DNA from: Desulfobacterales bacterium
GTDB lineage: Bacteria > Desulfobacterota > Desulfobacteria > Desulfobacterales > C00003060
Direction of reading: 5' to 3'
Length of the DNA stretch: 5,157 bases
Assembly (NCBI GenBank): GCA_030629475.1
Contig: DAOVOU010000187.1
Coordinates: 1 to 5,157 of the forward strand
The notes below the pieces were generated by a model, which was not told the DNA's origin, did no database searches, and saw nothing but the letters and a program-made list of their open reading frames with translations. Both the position numbers and the translations under genes were made by a program. Below are positions 1 through 5,059 of the stretch, piece by piece. Within the stretch, counting starts at the first letter, position 1; each line of letters begins with the position of its first letter.

Positions 1-19
1 ATCCTTTTAGAGCCGGTTC

Positions 20-127
20 ATGATGGCAAGAAAGTCGAAGATAGAGCAATTGCGCGTTGTAGCGGACCCATGGGACGAGAATGGGGACGTCTACGAGAAT
101 GGGGACGTCTATGATTTAATGCCTTAG
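20..127 (+). CDS. possible 35-aa small protein with internal hexapeptide duplication
   Basis: A short ORF starts at one of two adjacent ATGs (20 or 23) and ends at TAG 125-127. An in-frame TAG at 8-10 bounds it upstream. The predicted peptide is basic at its N-terminus (MARKSKIEQLRVVADPWDE) and acidic towards the end, where the hexapeptide ENGDVY occurs twice. The duplication comes from an exact 18-bp tandem repeat, so the frame is kept, which is mildly in favour of coding. Against it, no clear Shine-Dalgarno sequence precedes the ATGs, the ORF is very short, and the surroundings are repeat-rich with gene debris. I do not recognise the family. It could be a true small protein, the start of a larger gene that has been cut, or chance. 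Confidence 0.3.
   Translation: MMARKSKIEQLRVVADPWDENGDVYENGDVYDLMP
75..110. repeat. exact 18-bp tandem duplication
   Basis: ACGAGAATGGGGACGTCT occurs twice without a gap or mismatch, at 75-92 and 93-110. Perfect identity suggests a recent slippage or unequal-exchange event. It lies inside the possible small ORF at 20-127 and adds six codons to it. Confidence 0.95.
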
Positions 128-140
128 ATAGTGTGTAACC

Positions 141-169
141 GTTCACGGTTCAGAGGTTCAGGGTTCACC
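141..169. repeat. GTTCA heptad repeat, left arm of inverted pair
   Basis: Four heptads GTTCACG, GTTCAGA, GTTCAGG and GTTCACC are strung together, with one extra G after the second. The complementary form (xxTGAAC) occurs at 303-331. Bases 141-160 can pair with 312-331 over 19 base pairs with only two single-base bulges: 141-146 with 326-331, 147-155 with 316-324, and 157-160 with 312-315. The two arms enclose the four-helix-bundle relic. Confidence 0.85.
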
Positions 170-212
170 GAAAATCGGAACCGTTGATTCGTGAGTTCTG
201 ACTGGAGAAGGC

Positions 213-281
213 ATGAGAATGGACCGATTTGAGGATATTGAGGCATGGCAGTTGGCCCGGGAGCTAACTCGCAAGGTCTAA
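213..281 (+). pseudogene. truncated four-helix-bundle (23S rRNA intervening-sequence) protein
   Basis: An ATG at 213, preceded at good distance by GGAG (204-207), opens a 22-codon frame ending at TAA 279-281. Its product contains DRFEDIEAWQLARELTRKV, which matches my recollection of the N-terminus of the four-helix-bundle/S23 family, the proteins encoded within 23S rRNA intervening sequences and also found alone in many genomes. Family members are usually about 115-130 residues, so only the first helix remains here. The DNA after the stop does not continue the family pattern in any frame I could read and runs into heptad repeats at 303. I therefore call it a remnant with its 3' part deleted. 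A start and ribosome-binding site survive, so a short peptide could still be made, but a working protein is unlikely. The family call is from memory of the motif. Confidence 0.65.
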
Positions 282-302
282 TGTCAACGAAAGAAAGGTA
301 AC

Positions 303-331
303 CCTGAACGGTGAACTCTGAACCTGTGAAC
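303..331. repeat. xxTGAAC heptad repeat, right arm of inverted pair
   Basis: Units CCTGAAC, GGTGAAC, TCTGAAC and CTGTGAAC follow one another; the last has one extra base. They are the reverse complement of the GTTCA heptads at 141-169 and could form the 3' side of a long stem around the relic gene at 213-281. Confidence 0.85.
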
Positions 332-358
332 GCCTACAAATACAAACTAGATTCATAC

Positions 359-445
359 ATCCAGTATCAAGTATCAAGCATCAAGTATCAAGCATCCAGT
401 ATCCAGTATCCAGTATCAAGCATCCAGCATCAAGCATCCAGCATC
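359..445. repeat. 12-unit heptad array, ATC(C/A)AG(T/C)
   Basis: Twelve uninterrupted 7-bp units run from 359 to 442, followed by a partial ATC. Each unit is ATCCAGT, ATCCAGC, ATCAAGT or ATCAAGC; only positions 4 and 7 vary, and the order of variants is irregular. Reading through it in one frame gives a heptapeptide-like repeat (YQVSSIK, YQASSIQ and so on), but that frame then runs antisense into the gene at 509-901, so I treat the array as noncoding. There are no unique spacers, so it is not CRISPR. It resembles the short heptameric tandem repeats (STRR class) known best from cyanobacteria. Confidence 0.95.
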
Positions 446-508
446 TGTCCGCCTAAGGACGCTAAGTTCAGAAACCCAAACAGAAAGCACCAGGAACTAA
501 TCATCTTT
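446..508. other. intergenic tail downstream of the 130-aa gene
   Basis: Between the heptad array and the stop codon at 509 there is a weak GTCC-N6-GGAC inverted repeat (447-460) and an AT-rich stretch. I see no stem followed by a T run that would make a convincing terminator for the minus-strand gene. Confidence 0.5.
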
Positions 509-901
509 TTATTCGTATATATAAATATGCTCGATCCCGGGCTTGAGAAAAAAGGTGCTCAACTCTACCTTCTTCTTGTTCGGGGAAAAGCTGATCAGAA
601 ACTTCTTTTCACAGGCCACCCGTTCCAGGCTCTTTATGTCCTTTAATTCAATCGTGGGGTTGCTGCAAAAAGCCACCTCTACGGCGTGGTCCTCTTTGAC
701 ACCCACCATATCGACCGGGCCCTCAGGAAATCGCGGGTTACGAAAAACAGGCACTGGCTGAAGCCCTTTTTCCTTCAACAATCCGTATAGTACACAGCGG
801 ATGGTCTCTTTGACAACAGCATCTCTCAGGTATCCCCTTGGAATCGACCTGATTGCCGCCAATATTTTCTTTTTGATCTCCTGTTTCATGGCCCTCCCCA
901 A
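509..901 (-). CDS. hypothetical protein, 130 aa, possible degenerate PD-(D/E)XK-like fold
   Basis: I do not recognise this protein. It has no signal peptide or membrane segment and should be cytoplasmic. Residues 5-48 are basic and mostly helical (KQEIKKKILAAIRSI), and residues 49-130 look like alternating strands and helices. The segment GPVDMVGVKEDHAVEVAF (61-78) resembles the core of PD-(D/E)XK nucleases: D64, a turn, then E75-V-A77 on a hydrophobic strand. The catalytic lysine position is alanine, so the protein may be an inactive relative or merely similar by chance. The start is TTG at 901-899, preceded 8 bases upstream by a perfect AAGGAGG (916-910). An ATG five codons in (889-887) is the alternative, with its purine-rich GGGGA only five bases away. 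The gene diverges from mutS2 across 152 bp; proximity alone does not show a shared role. It is probably a real gene, because the frame is open, has a strong ribosome-binding site and a normal composition. Confidence 0.75.
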   Translation of the reverse strand: MGRAMKQEIKKKILAAIRSIPRGYLRDAVVKETIRCVLYGLLKEKGLQPVPVFRNPRFPEGPVDMVGVKEDHAVEVAFCSNPTIELKDIKSLERVACEKKFLISFSPNKKKVELSTFFLKPGIEHIYIYE

Positions 902-909
902 TAAAAGAT

Positions 910-916
910 CCTCCTT
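910..916 (-). promoter_or_regulatory. perfect Shine-Dalgarno deciding the TTG start
   Basis: On the minus strand AAGGAGG is followed by the 8-base spacer ATCTTTTA and then TTG (901-899). This match and spacing favour the TTG over the ATG five codons downstream. Confidence 0.7.
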
Positions 917-944
917 GACGATTACTTGAAGATTAGCTACTCAG

Positions 945-956
945 CTGTATATACAG
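945..956. promoter_or_regulatory. perfect 12-bp palindrome CTGTATATACAG, candidate operator
   Basis: CTGTAT-ATACAG is perfectly symmetric and lies 44 bp upstream of the minus-strand gene start. On the minus strand it contains TATACA (951-946), a possible -10, with TTGAGT (972-967) upstream at a short 15-bp spacing. Its half-sites resemble the CTGT...ACAG of an E. coli-type LexA box, but the spacer is 4 bp rather than 8, so it is not a canonical LexA site. Confidence 0.35.
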
Positions 957-982
957 ACCTCGTTCCACTCAACTACTCAACC

Positions 983-1011
983 ATTACAAAATCGTGCAGC
1001 GATTTTATAAC
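983..1011 (+). promoter_or_regulatory. candidate sigma-70 promoter for mutS2 with overlapping palindrome
   Basis: ATTACA (983-988, 4 of 6 to the -35 consensus) is separated by exactly 17 bp from TATAAC (1006-1011, 5 of 6 to the -10). Transcription would begin near 1018, giving a leader of about 36 bases. The spacer is almost filled by an inverted repeat: TTAcAAAATCG (984-994), TGCAG, CGATTTTaTAA (1000-1010), with ten of eleven arm positions paired. A palindrome placed across both promoter elements is typical of a repressor-binding site, but no regulator is encoded next to it. Confidence 0.45.
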
Positions 1012-1021
1012 CTGAGACATT

Positions 1022-1057
1022 ATGGATGGTCAACCTGTAATTGGGTCTAAGAATTGA
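1022..1057 (+). CDS. possible 11-codon leader ORF overlapping the mutS2 start
   Basis: ATG at 1022 opens MDGQPVIGSKN and stops at TGA 1055-1057. The stop overlaps the mutS2 TTG start as TTGA, an arrangement often seen in translationally coupled genes. Only a weak GAG (1014-1016) lies upstream of its ATG. With a transcript start near 1018 it would be almost leaderless. It may be chance, but mutS2 itself has no good ribosome-binding site. Confidence 0.25.
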   Translation: MDGQPVIGSKN

Positions 1058-3438
1058 GTAATCATCTTTATCAAATCTTGGAATTCGACAAGATCCTTGA
1101 GGACCTGGCCCGCAGAACCCATTCTCCGCTCTCTGCTGAGCGCCTCCAGGGTCTAACACCACTTCCGAGCCTCGAGATAGTTCGAAAGAGCCTGGGGAAG
1201 ATTTCCGAACTCCGAACATTTATGGACTCGGGCGGGTCTTTTCCTATCAGCAATTTTCAGGACATAAGTGGATACCTCCAGTTGGCAGCCGTGGAGGGGG
1301 GCTGTCTTGAGCCCGATGCCTTTTGCCATATTCATGAGGTGCTCGATTTGGCAGCAAAGATACACCGTTTTTTCTCAAAGAACCTGTCAGATTTCCCTCT
1401 CCTTCAAGAAGTGGGTGCACCTCTGGCCCCCAACCCTCCTCTTGTGCAAGAGATCAATAAGAGCGTTGATTTGAAAACCCTGGAGATTCGTGACCAGGCA
1501 AGCCCGAATCTGGCCACCATTCGCCGCAAGATGGCCCGGGCACGTGAACGACTACGAAGAGAACTGGAGACCCTGCTTGACAGACTGTGGCGCAGAGGTG
1601 TCTTGCAGGAACGCCTGATCACCATGAGACATGGACGGTGGGTCCTTCCGGTAAAAGAGACCCACCGGCACCGGATCAAGGGGGTCCTTCACGACCAGTC
1701 GGCAAGTGGGGCTACCGTTTTTGTGGAGCCACTCGAAACTCTTGAGATGAATAACCAGGTTCGTCGCCTTGAAGCAGATGAGCGCCACGAAATAGAAAGG
1801 GTCCTCCGCCGGCTTACTGACCTTGTTCGCGCAAACAGCACCGACCTTGAACAGAACCTTGAAGTACTGGTCTGTCTGGATTGCATTCATGCCATGGCCC
1901 TGACCTCCAGAGAGCTGAATCAACACGAACCAGCCCTCAACACCCATGGTTTACTCAAAATCAAGGAGGGACGACATCCATTGCTCACATTGAGGAAGGA
2001 TACGGTATCTCCCGTGGTCCCTCTGGATCTTTCAATAGGTGAAGGTTTCAACACACTCGTGATCACCGGGCCCAATGCCGGCGGAAAGACCGTGGCACTC
2101 AAAACCGTGGGGCTTCTTGCCCTGATGGTCTCCTGCGGACTTCATATCCCGGCAGATCCGGACTCACAAATGCCTGTCTTCAACCGGATCTTTGCCCATG
2201 TGGGAGACGCCCAGTCGATTGAGATGGATCTTTCAACTTTTTCTGCCCATCTTAAAGGGCTCAGGGCGATCGTGGATGAAGCGGCCTCTGGAGACCTGGT
2301 GCTCATTGATGAGATTGGAACCGGCACGGACCCGCAGGAGGGGTCAGCCCTTGCCATGGCAGTGATAGAGGTCGTTACCAGCAAAGGTGCTTTGACAGTC
2401 GTTACAACCCATCAAGGTGTTTTGAAGGCATTTGCCCATCAGACGCCCGGTATTGCAAATGGATCAATGGCCTTTGACAGCAAAACCCTCACCCCGACCT
2501 ACAGGTTCCATCCCCATATCCCCGGTTCCAGCTATGCGTTTGACATCGCAAGGCGTATGGGACTCACGGACACCATCATCACACGCTCCAGATCTCTGAT
2601 GGGTCGTCAGGCCCATCGACTGGAGGACCTGATTTTACAACTCCAGGATCAGATCGAACAGAATGAGAAATTGAAGAGGGGCCTGGAGGCCCAAGAGCTC
2701 GTTCTTGAGGGATTGACCAGACGGTACCAAGAAAAAAACGATCTTCTTGCCCGGCAAGCGAGGCAATTACGGCGCAAGGCGGCCGAGGAGGCGAGCGCCA
2801 TCATAAAGCAGGCTAATGCCGCTCTGGAAAAGGCGATACGAACCGTGCGGGAAAAGAGCGCCTCTCGCCAGGCCATCCGGGAAGCCAGGGCCCTTATTCA
2901 TGAGGAAAAAGAGACCCTGAGAAAGGAGCTTGAGGCCACCTCATTTGATGAAGAATCTCAGCAGGAAGATCAGATCACGGGCGAGGTCCGAGCCGGAAAC
3001 CGTGTCTCCTGGACACGGGGTGGCGTGGTGGGAACTGTGCTGTCTGCTGAAGACACGACTGGTCACGTCCTGATCGCCAGCGGTAATCTCAAGGTGTGTG
3101 TACCCAAAGCGGAATTGACTCGGGCAAAAGGCCTGGAGAAAGCCACCCCCGGTCTCCATTCACATGTCGCTGTCCCTTTCCCGGACGAGGTACGCACCGA
3201 AATCGATATCCGGGGAATACAAGTGGATGAGGCATTGGGGGCTGTAGACAAATTCGTGAACGATGCCCTGCTGGCAGGCTTAAGGGAGGTTCGGATCATC
3301 CATGGTGTGGGGACGGGCGCGCTGCGTAACAGCGTCATACCATTCTTGAAGGAGCACCCTCTGGTCCAGGCAACCCTCCCCGGGGGTCTCCATCAGGAAA
3401 ACCTCGGTGTTACCATAGCAAAAATCGCCCAGAAATAG
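1054..3438 (+). CDS. mutS2: MutS2 family ATPase/endonuclease with C-terminal Smr domain
   Basis: A 794-residue MutS2, a normal length for the family. MutS2 lacks the N-terminal mismatch-recognition domain of MutS. In other bacteria it has been tied to suppressing homologous recombination by acting on branched DNA, and to resolving collided ribosomes; which applies here cannot be read from sequence. Visible landmarks are the N-terminal LEFDKILEDLA (9-19), the core/lever region with QSASGATVFVEP (215-226), RHPLL (307-311), Walker A GPNAGGKT (339-346), the ABC signature region DLSTFSAHL (392-400), Walker B LVLIDE with D419 and E420, and the H-loop TTH (451-453). A long charged coiled coil spans about 520-630. 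A small beta-rich domain follows (about 645-690). The Smr domain (about 712-794) has the EIDIRG motif (716-721), matching LDLR, and HGVGTGALR (750-758), where the usual HGKGTGALR has V for K. All ATPase motifs are intact. The start is TTG 1054, because an in-frame TAA at 1048-1050 leaves no earlier choice; its ribosome-binding site is poor. It is transcribed alone, convergent with the gene downstream. Confidence 0.96.
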   Translation: MSNHLYQILEFDKILEDLARRTHSPLSAERLQGLTPLPSLEIVRKSLGKISELRTFMDSGGSFPISNFQDISGYLQLAAVEGGCLEPDAFCHIHEVLDLAAKIHRFFSKNLSDFPLLQEVGAPLAPNPPLVQEINKSVDLKTLEIRDQASPNLATIRRKMARARERLRRELETLLDRLWRRGVLQERLITMRHGRWVLPVKETHRHRIKGVLHDQSASGATVFVEPLETLEMNNQVRRLEADERHEIERVLRRLTDLVRANSTDLEQNLEVLVCLDCIHAMALTSRELNQHEPALNTHGLLKIKEGRHPLLTLRKDTVSPVVPLDLSIGEGFNTLVITGPNAGGKTVALKTVGLLALMVSCGLHIPADPDSQMPVFNRIFAHVGDAQSIEMDLSTFSAHLKGLRAIVDEAASGDLVLIDEIGTGTDPQEGSALAMAVIEVVTSKGALTVVTTHQGVLKAFAHQTPGIANGSMAFDSKTLTPTYRFHPHIPGSSYAFDIARRMGLTDTIITRSRSLMGRQAHRLEDLILQLQDQIEQNEKLKRGLEAQELVLEGLTRRYQEKNDLLARQARQLRRKAAEEASAIIKQANAALEKAIRTVREKSASRQAIREARALIHEEKETLRKELEATSFDEESQQEDQITGEVRAGNRVSWTRGGVVGTVLSAEDTTGHVLIASGNLKVCVPKAELTRAKGLEKATPGLHSHVAVPFPDEVRTEIDIRGIQVDEALGAVDKFVNDALLAGLREVRIIHGVGTGALRNSVIPFLKEHPLVQATLPGGLHQENLGVTIAKIAQK

Positions 3439-3474
3439 ATTTTCACATAAATAGTCTCAAATTCTTAGGATGAA

Positions 3475-3489
3475 TCCGCCGTAAGCGGA
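3475..3489. other. short inverted repeat after mutS2
   Basis: TCCGC, CGTAA loop, GCGGA form a 5-bp hairpin 36 bases past the mutS2 stop. No T run follows on either strand, so it is at best a weak, non-classical terminator or an RNA 3'-end structure. Confidence 0.3.
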
Positions 3490-3510
3490 GAACCAATCTG
3501 ATTTACAGGA

Positions 3511-3542
3511 ATTGAGCGATTAGGAAATTGAGGAATTGATCG
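3511..3542. repeat. four-unit octamer-period repeat
   Basis: ATTGAGCG, ATTAGGAA, ATTGAGGA and ATTGATCG follow each other with an 8-bp period, all beginning ATT. This is degenerate and lies in the 150-bp gap between the convergent mutS2 and response-regulator genes. That gap (3439-3588) holds no gene. Confidence 0.65.
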
Positions 3543-3550
3543 TTTTGAAA

Positions 3551-3581
3551 TCCGCATTCCGAAATCCGAAATCCCAAATCG
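3551..3581. repeat. four-unit heptad array, TCCGAAA type
   Basis: TCCGCAT, TCCGAAA, TCCGAAA and TCCCAAA follow one another, then a partial TCG. The 7-bp period is the same as in the arrays at 141-169, 303-331 and 359-445, but the consensus is different. It ends seven bases from the stop codon of the minus-strand response regulator. Confidence 0.8.
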
Positions 3582-3588
3582 TATGGGA

Positions 3589-4563
3589 TCATTCCTGTGC
3601 AAAAAGGCTCTGATTGCCTCCCTGCCTTTTTGCCTGATACATGGTCTGATCGGCCTTTTTTACAAACCCCGATAAATCCTCACCCGGCTGGTATTCAACA
3701 ACCCCGACACTCAATGTGACATCAACATTGCCATCCGATATACGATATGGGTTAACAGAGGCAAAACTCGCCCTGATCCTTTCAGCTACGTTCCTGGCTT
3801 CGCCCCCCCTGGTCTCGGGCAGGATAACCATGAACTCATCACCGCCATACCGGTAAGCCGTATCACTTTTTCGCAGACACTCCCGAATCACATCACCCAG
3901 CCTGATCAAGATCTGGTCTCCCTCCGGATGGCCGTAAGTATCATTGTACTGTTTGAATCCATCCAGATCGAGTAGCAAGAGCGACAGGGAGCCCTTATAG
4001 CGCAATGCCCGATCCATCTCCAATTGCAACTGAGAGTAAAAGTGCCTCATATTATATAGCTTGGTCAGATCATCCGTTATAGTCATCTCTCTGAGCTGCT
4101 CTTCCATCTGCCGCCGCTGGGCGATAAGGGCACGCTCCCTCAGGACCCGCTTTAGTCTAACAACCAACTCTTGCAGTCTTATAGGCTTGAGTATGAACTC
4201 GCTTGCCCCTTTCTCAATGGCTTCTTCATACTGGAAGTCTTTTCCATAACCCGTGATGATGATCACGTCCGTGTCATACTTTTTCTTCACAATCTCTGTT
4301 AATTCAAACCCGGTGAGGCCCGGCAGTCTGATATCGGATATAACGAGATCCACGTGCTTTTTCTCTAAGAATTTTAAGGCTTCGTCGCCGCTTGCCGCGG
4401 CCCAGCAAGCATATCCGGCATGCTGGATCGCTTCTCGGATGCCCTCCCTGATAACCTCCTCGTCGTCCACAACCAGGATGTGGACGCGATTCCGGCCGTT
4501 TTTGCCCTTTGCATCAATGTCGGTATTTACATCCATTGGAACCAAAGTTCTAAAACGTTCCAA
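3589..4563 (-). CDS. response regulator with GGDEF diguanylate cyclase output (PleD/WspR-like)
   Basis: A 324-residue cytoplasmic two-domain signalling protein. The N-terminal receiver (about 26-145) has the acidic pair D33-D34, the phosphoacceptor D77 in VISDIRLPG, T104 in IIITG and the conserved K126 in LKPIR. A short helical linker (about 138-162) leads to the cyclase domain (about 163-322). There the metal-binding DLDGFKQYND (199-208) and an intact RYGGDEF (238-244) predict active conversion of two GTP to c-di-GMP. R231-K-S-D234, five residues before GGDEF, is a standard RxxD inhibitory I-site, so product feedback is expected. Phosphorylation of D77 would promote dimerisation and activity, by analogy with PleD and WspR. 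No partner histidine kinase is in the window, so it looks like an orphan. The start used is TTG 4563-4561 with GAGG nine bases upstream. ATG 4536-4534 (residue 10) is the alternative and would still leave the receiver whole, but it has no visible ribosome-binding site. Confidence 0.95.
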   Translation of the reverse strand: MERFRTLVPMDVNTDIDAKGKNGRNRVHILVVDDEEVIREGIREAIQHAGYACWAAASGDEALKFLEKKHVDLVISDIRLPGLTGFELTEIVKKKYDTDVIIITGYGKDFQYEEAIEKGASEFILKPIRLQELVVRLKRVLRERALIAQRRQMEEQLREMTITDDLTKLYNMRHFYSQLQLEMDRALRYKGSLSLLLLDLDGFKQYNDTYGHPEGDQILIRLGDVIRECLRKSDTAYRYGGDEFMVILPETRGGEARNVAERIRASFASVNPYRISDGNVDVTLSVGVVEYQPGEDLSGFVKKADQTMYQAKRQGGNQSLFAQE

Positions 4564-4642
4564 AATATAGTACCTCGGGATGTCTACAACCCATTGAAAT
4601 CATAGGGTTTCTGATGCACCCGGTTTATGCATGCAGGTTTAA
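4564..4642. other. upstream region of the response regulator
   Basis: This stretch separates the TTG start from the tRNA-flank repeat. On the minus strand TATGAT (4605-4600) could be a -10, but the sequence 17 bp upstream of it is a poor -35, so I do not call a promoter. I see no terminator for the tRNA transcripts here. Confidence 0.3.
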
Positions 4643-4706
4643 CAGCTACAAGCTAATGGCTACCGGCCAATGGTGAAATTTAACAACGTTGAATTTCCTG
4701 GCGGAG
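4643..4706. repeat. 64-bp repeat, copy 1, 3' flank of tRNA-Ser(GCT)
   Basis: This segment matches 4912-4975 at an offset of 269 bp with two differences, both transitions (4667 C versus 4936 T, 4691 G versus 4960 A). It covers about 56 bp downstream of the tRNA, the CCA, and the first bases of the acceptor stem. It includes a near-perfect inverted repeat at 4675-4697 (GAAATTTAAC, AAC, GTTGAATTTC). Confidence 0.9.
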
Positions 4707-4791
4707 AGAGAGGGATTCGAACCCTCGGTAGAAGTTTCCTCCTACACTCGCTTAGCAGGCGAGCGCCTTCAGCCAACTCGGCCATCTCTCC
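4699..4791 (-). tRNA. tRNA-Ser(GCT)
   Basis: Read on the minus strand, the acceptor stem GGAGAGA (4791-4785) pairs perfectly with TCTCTCC (4709-4703), followed by discriminator G (4702) and an encoded CCA (4701-4699). The anticodon loop CTGCTAA lies between CTCGC and GCGAG, giving anticodon GCT (4756-4754), which reads AGC/AGU serine codons. The long variable arm GTAGGAG-GAAA-CTTCTAC is the class II feature expected of serine tRNA. The T arm is GAGGG-TTCGAAT-CCCTC, fully paired. The mature length is 93 bases with CCA. Confidence 0.97.
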
Positions 4792-4794
4792 GGA

Positions 4795-4812
4795 ATTCCG
4801 CTGAAGCGGAAT
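4795..4812. other. hairpin 3 bp 5' of tRNA-Ser(GCT)
   Basis: ATTCCGC, TGAA loop, GCGGAAT is a perfect 7-bp stem, three bases upstream of the tRNA 5' end in the direction of transcription. If transcribed it would lie next to the RNase P cleavage site. No T run follows, so it is not a classical terminator. Confidence 0.6.
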
Positions 4813-4911
4813 ACGATTTGCTATTAGCTTTTGGCAAATAGCATTAAGTTTTCAGGCTATTGCGAAATGAACGAATTTATTTCAATACACTCTAACAGTG
4901 CCAAAGCCTTC

Positions 4912-4975
4912 CAGCTACAAGCTAATGGCTACCGGTCAATGGTGAAATTTAACAACGTTAAATTTCCTGGCGGAG
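4912..4975. repeat. 64-bp repeat, copy 2, 3' flank of tRNA-Ser(TGA)
   Basis: This is the second copy of the 4643-4706 segment. Here the inverted repeat GAAATTTAAC (4944-4953), AAC, GTTAAATTTC (4957-4966) is perfect over 10 bp, beginning one base past the tRNA CCA. It is AT-rich with no terminal T run, so it may be a 3'-end or processing structure rather than a standard terminator. Confidence 0.9.
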
Positions 4976-5055
4976 GGAGTAGGATTCGAACCCACGTCCC
5001 GTTTCCGGAAAACGGTTTTCAAGACCGCCGCCTTCAACCACTCGGCCATCCCTCC
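4968..5055 (-). tRNA. tRNA-Ser(TGA)
   Basis: On the minus strand the acceptor GGAGGGA (5055-5049) pairs with TCCCTCC (4978-4972), then discriminator G (4971) and encoded CCA (4970-4968). The anticodon loop CTTGAAA gives anticodon TGA (5021-5019), which reads UCA and other UCN serine codons. A long variable arm marks it as class II. The T arm GTGGG-TTCGAAT-CCTAC has one G-T wobble. The mature length is 88 bases with CCA. The D-arm region (GCCGAG) is shared with the neighbouring tRNA-Ser(GCT). Confidence 0.97.
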
Positions 5056-5059
5056 GGGA

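Noticed and set aside
213..281. Avd-type accessory protein of a diversity-generating retroelement
   Set aside because: The family is related, but there is no reverse transcriptase, template repeat or variable repeat in the window, and the gene is cut to 22 codons.
359..445. Possible CRISPR array or replication-origin iterons
   Set aside because: Units are 7 bp with no spacers, so it is not CRISPR. No replication gene or DnaA-box cluster is nearby to support iterons.
311..646. 111-codon plus-strand ORF with a repeating YQxSSIx peptide
   Set aside because: The repeat peptide is just the 7-bp DNA array read through, and the remainder lies antisense to the better supported gene at 509-901.
945..956. 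LexA (SOS) box
   Set aside because: CTGT and ACAG are separated by 4 bp, not the 8 bp of the E. coli-type box, and the deltaproteobacterial LexA motifs I know of differ.
3439..3588. Bidirectional rho-independent terminator between the convergent genes
   Set aside because: The only stem (3475-3489) has five base pairs and no adjacent T or A run of the needed orientation.
4061..4570. Plus-strand ORFs opposite the response regulator
   Set aside because: They overlap the complete, motif-rich GGDEF gene on the other strand and show no family resemblance.
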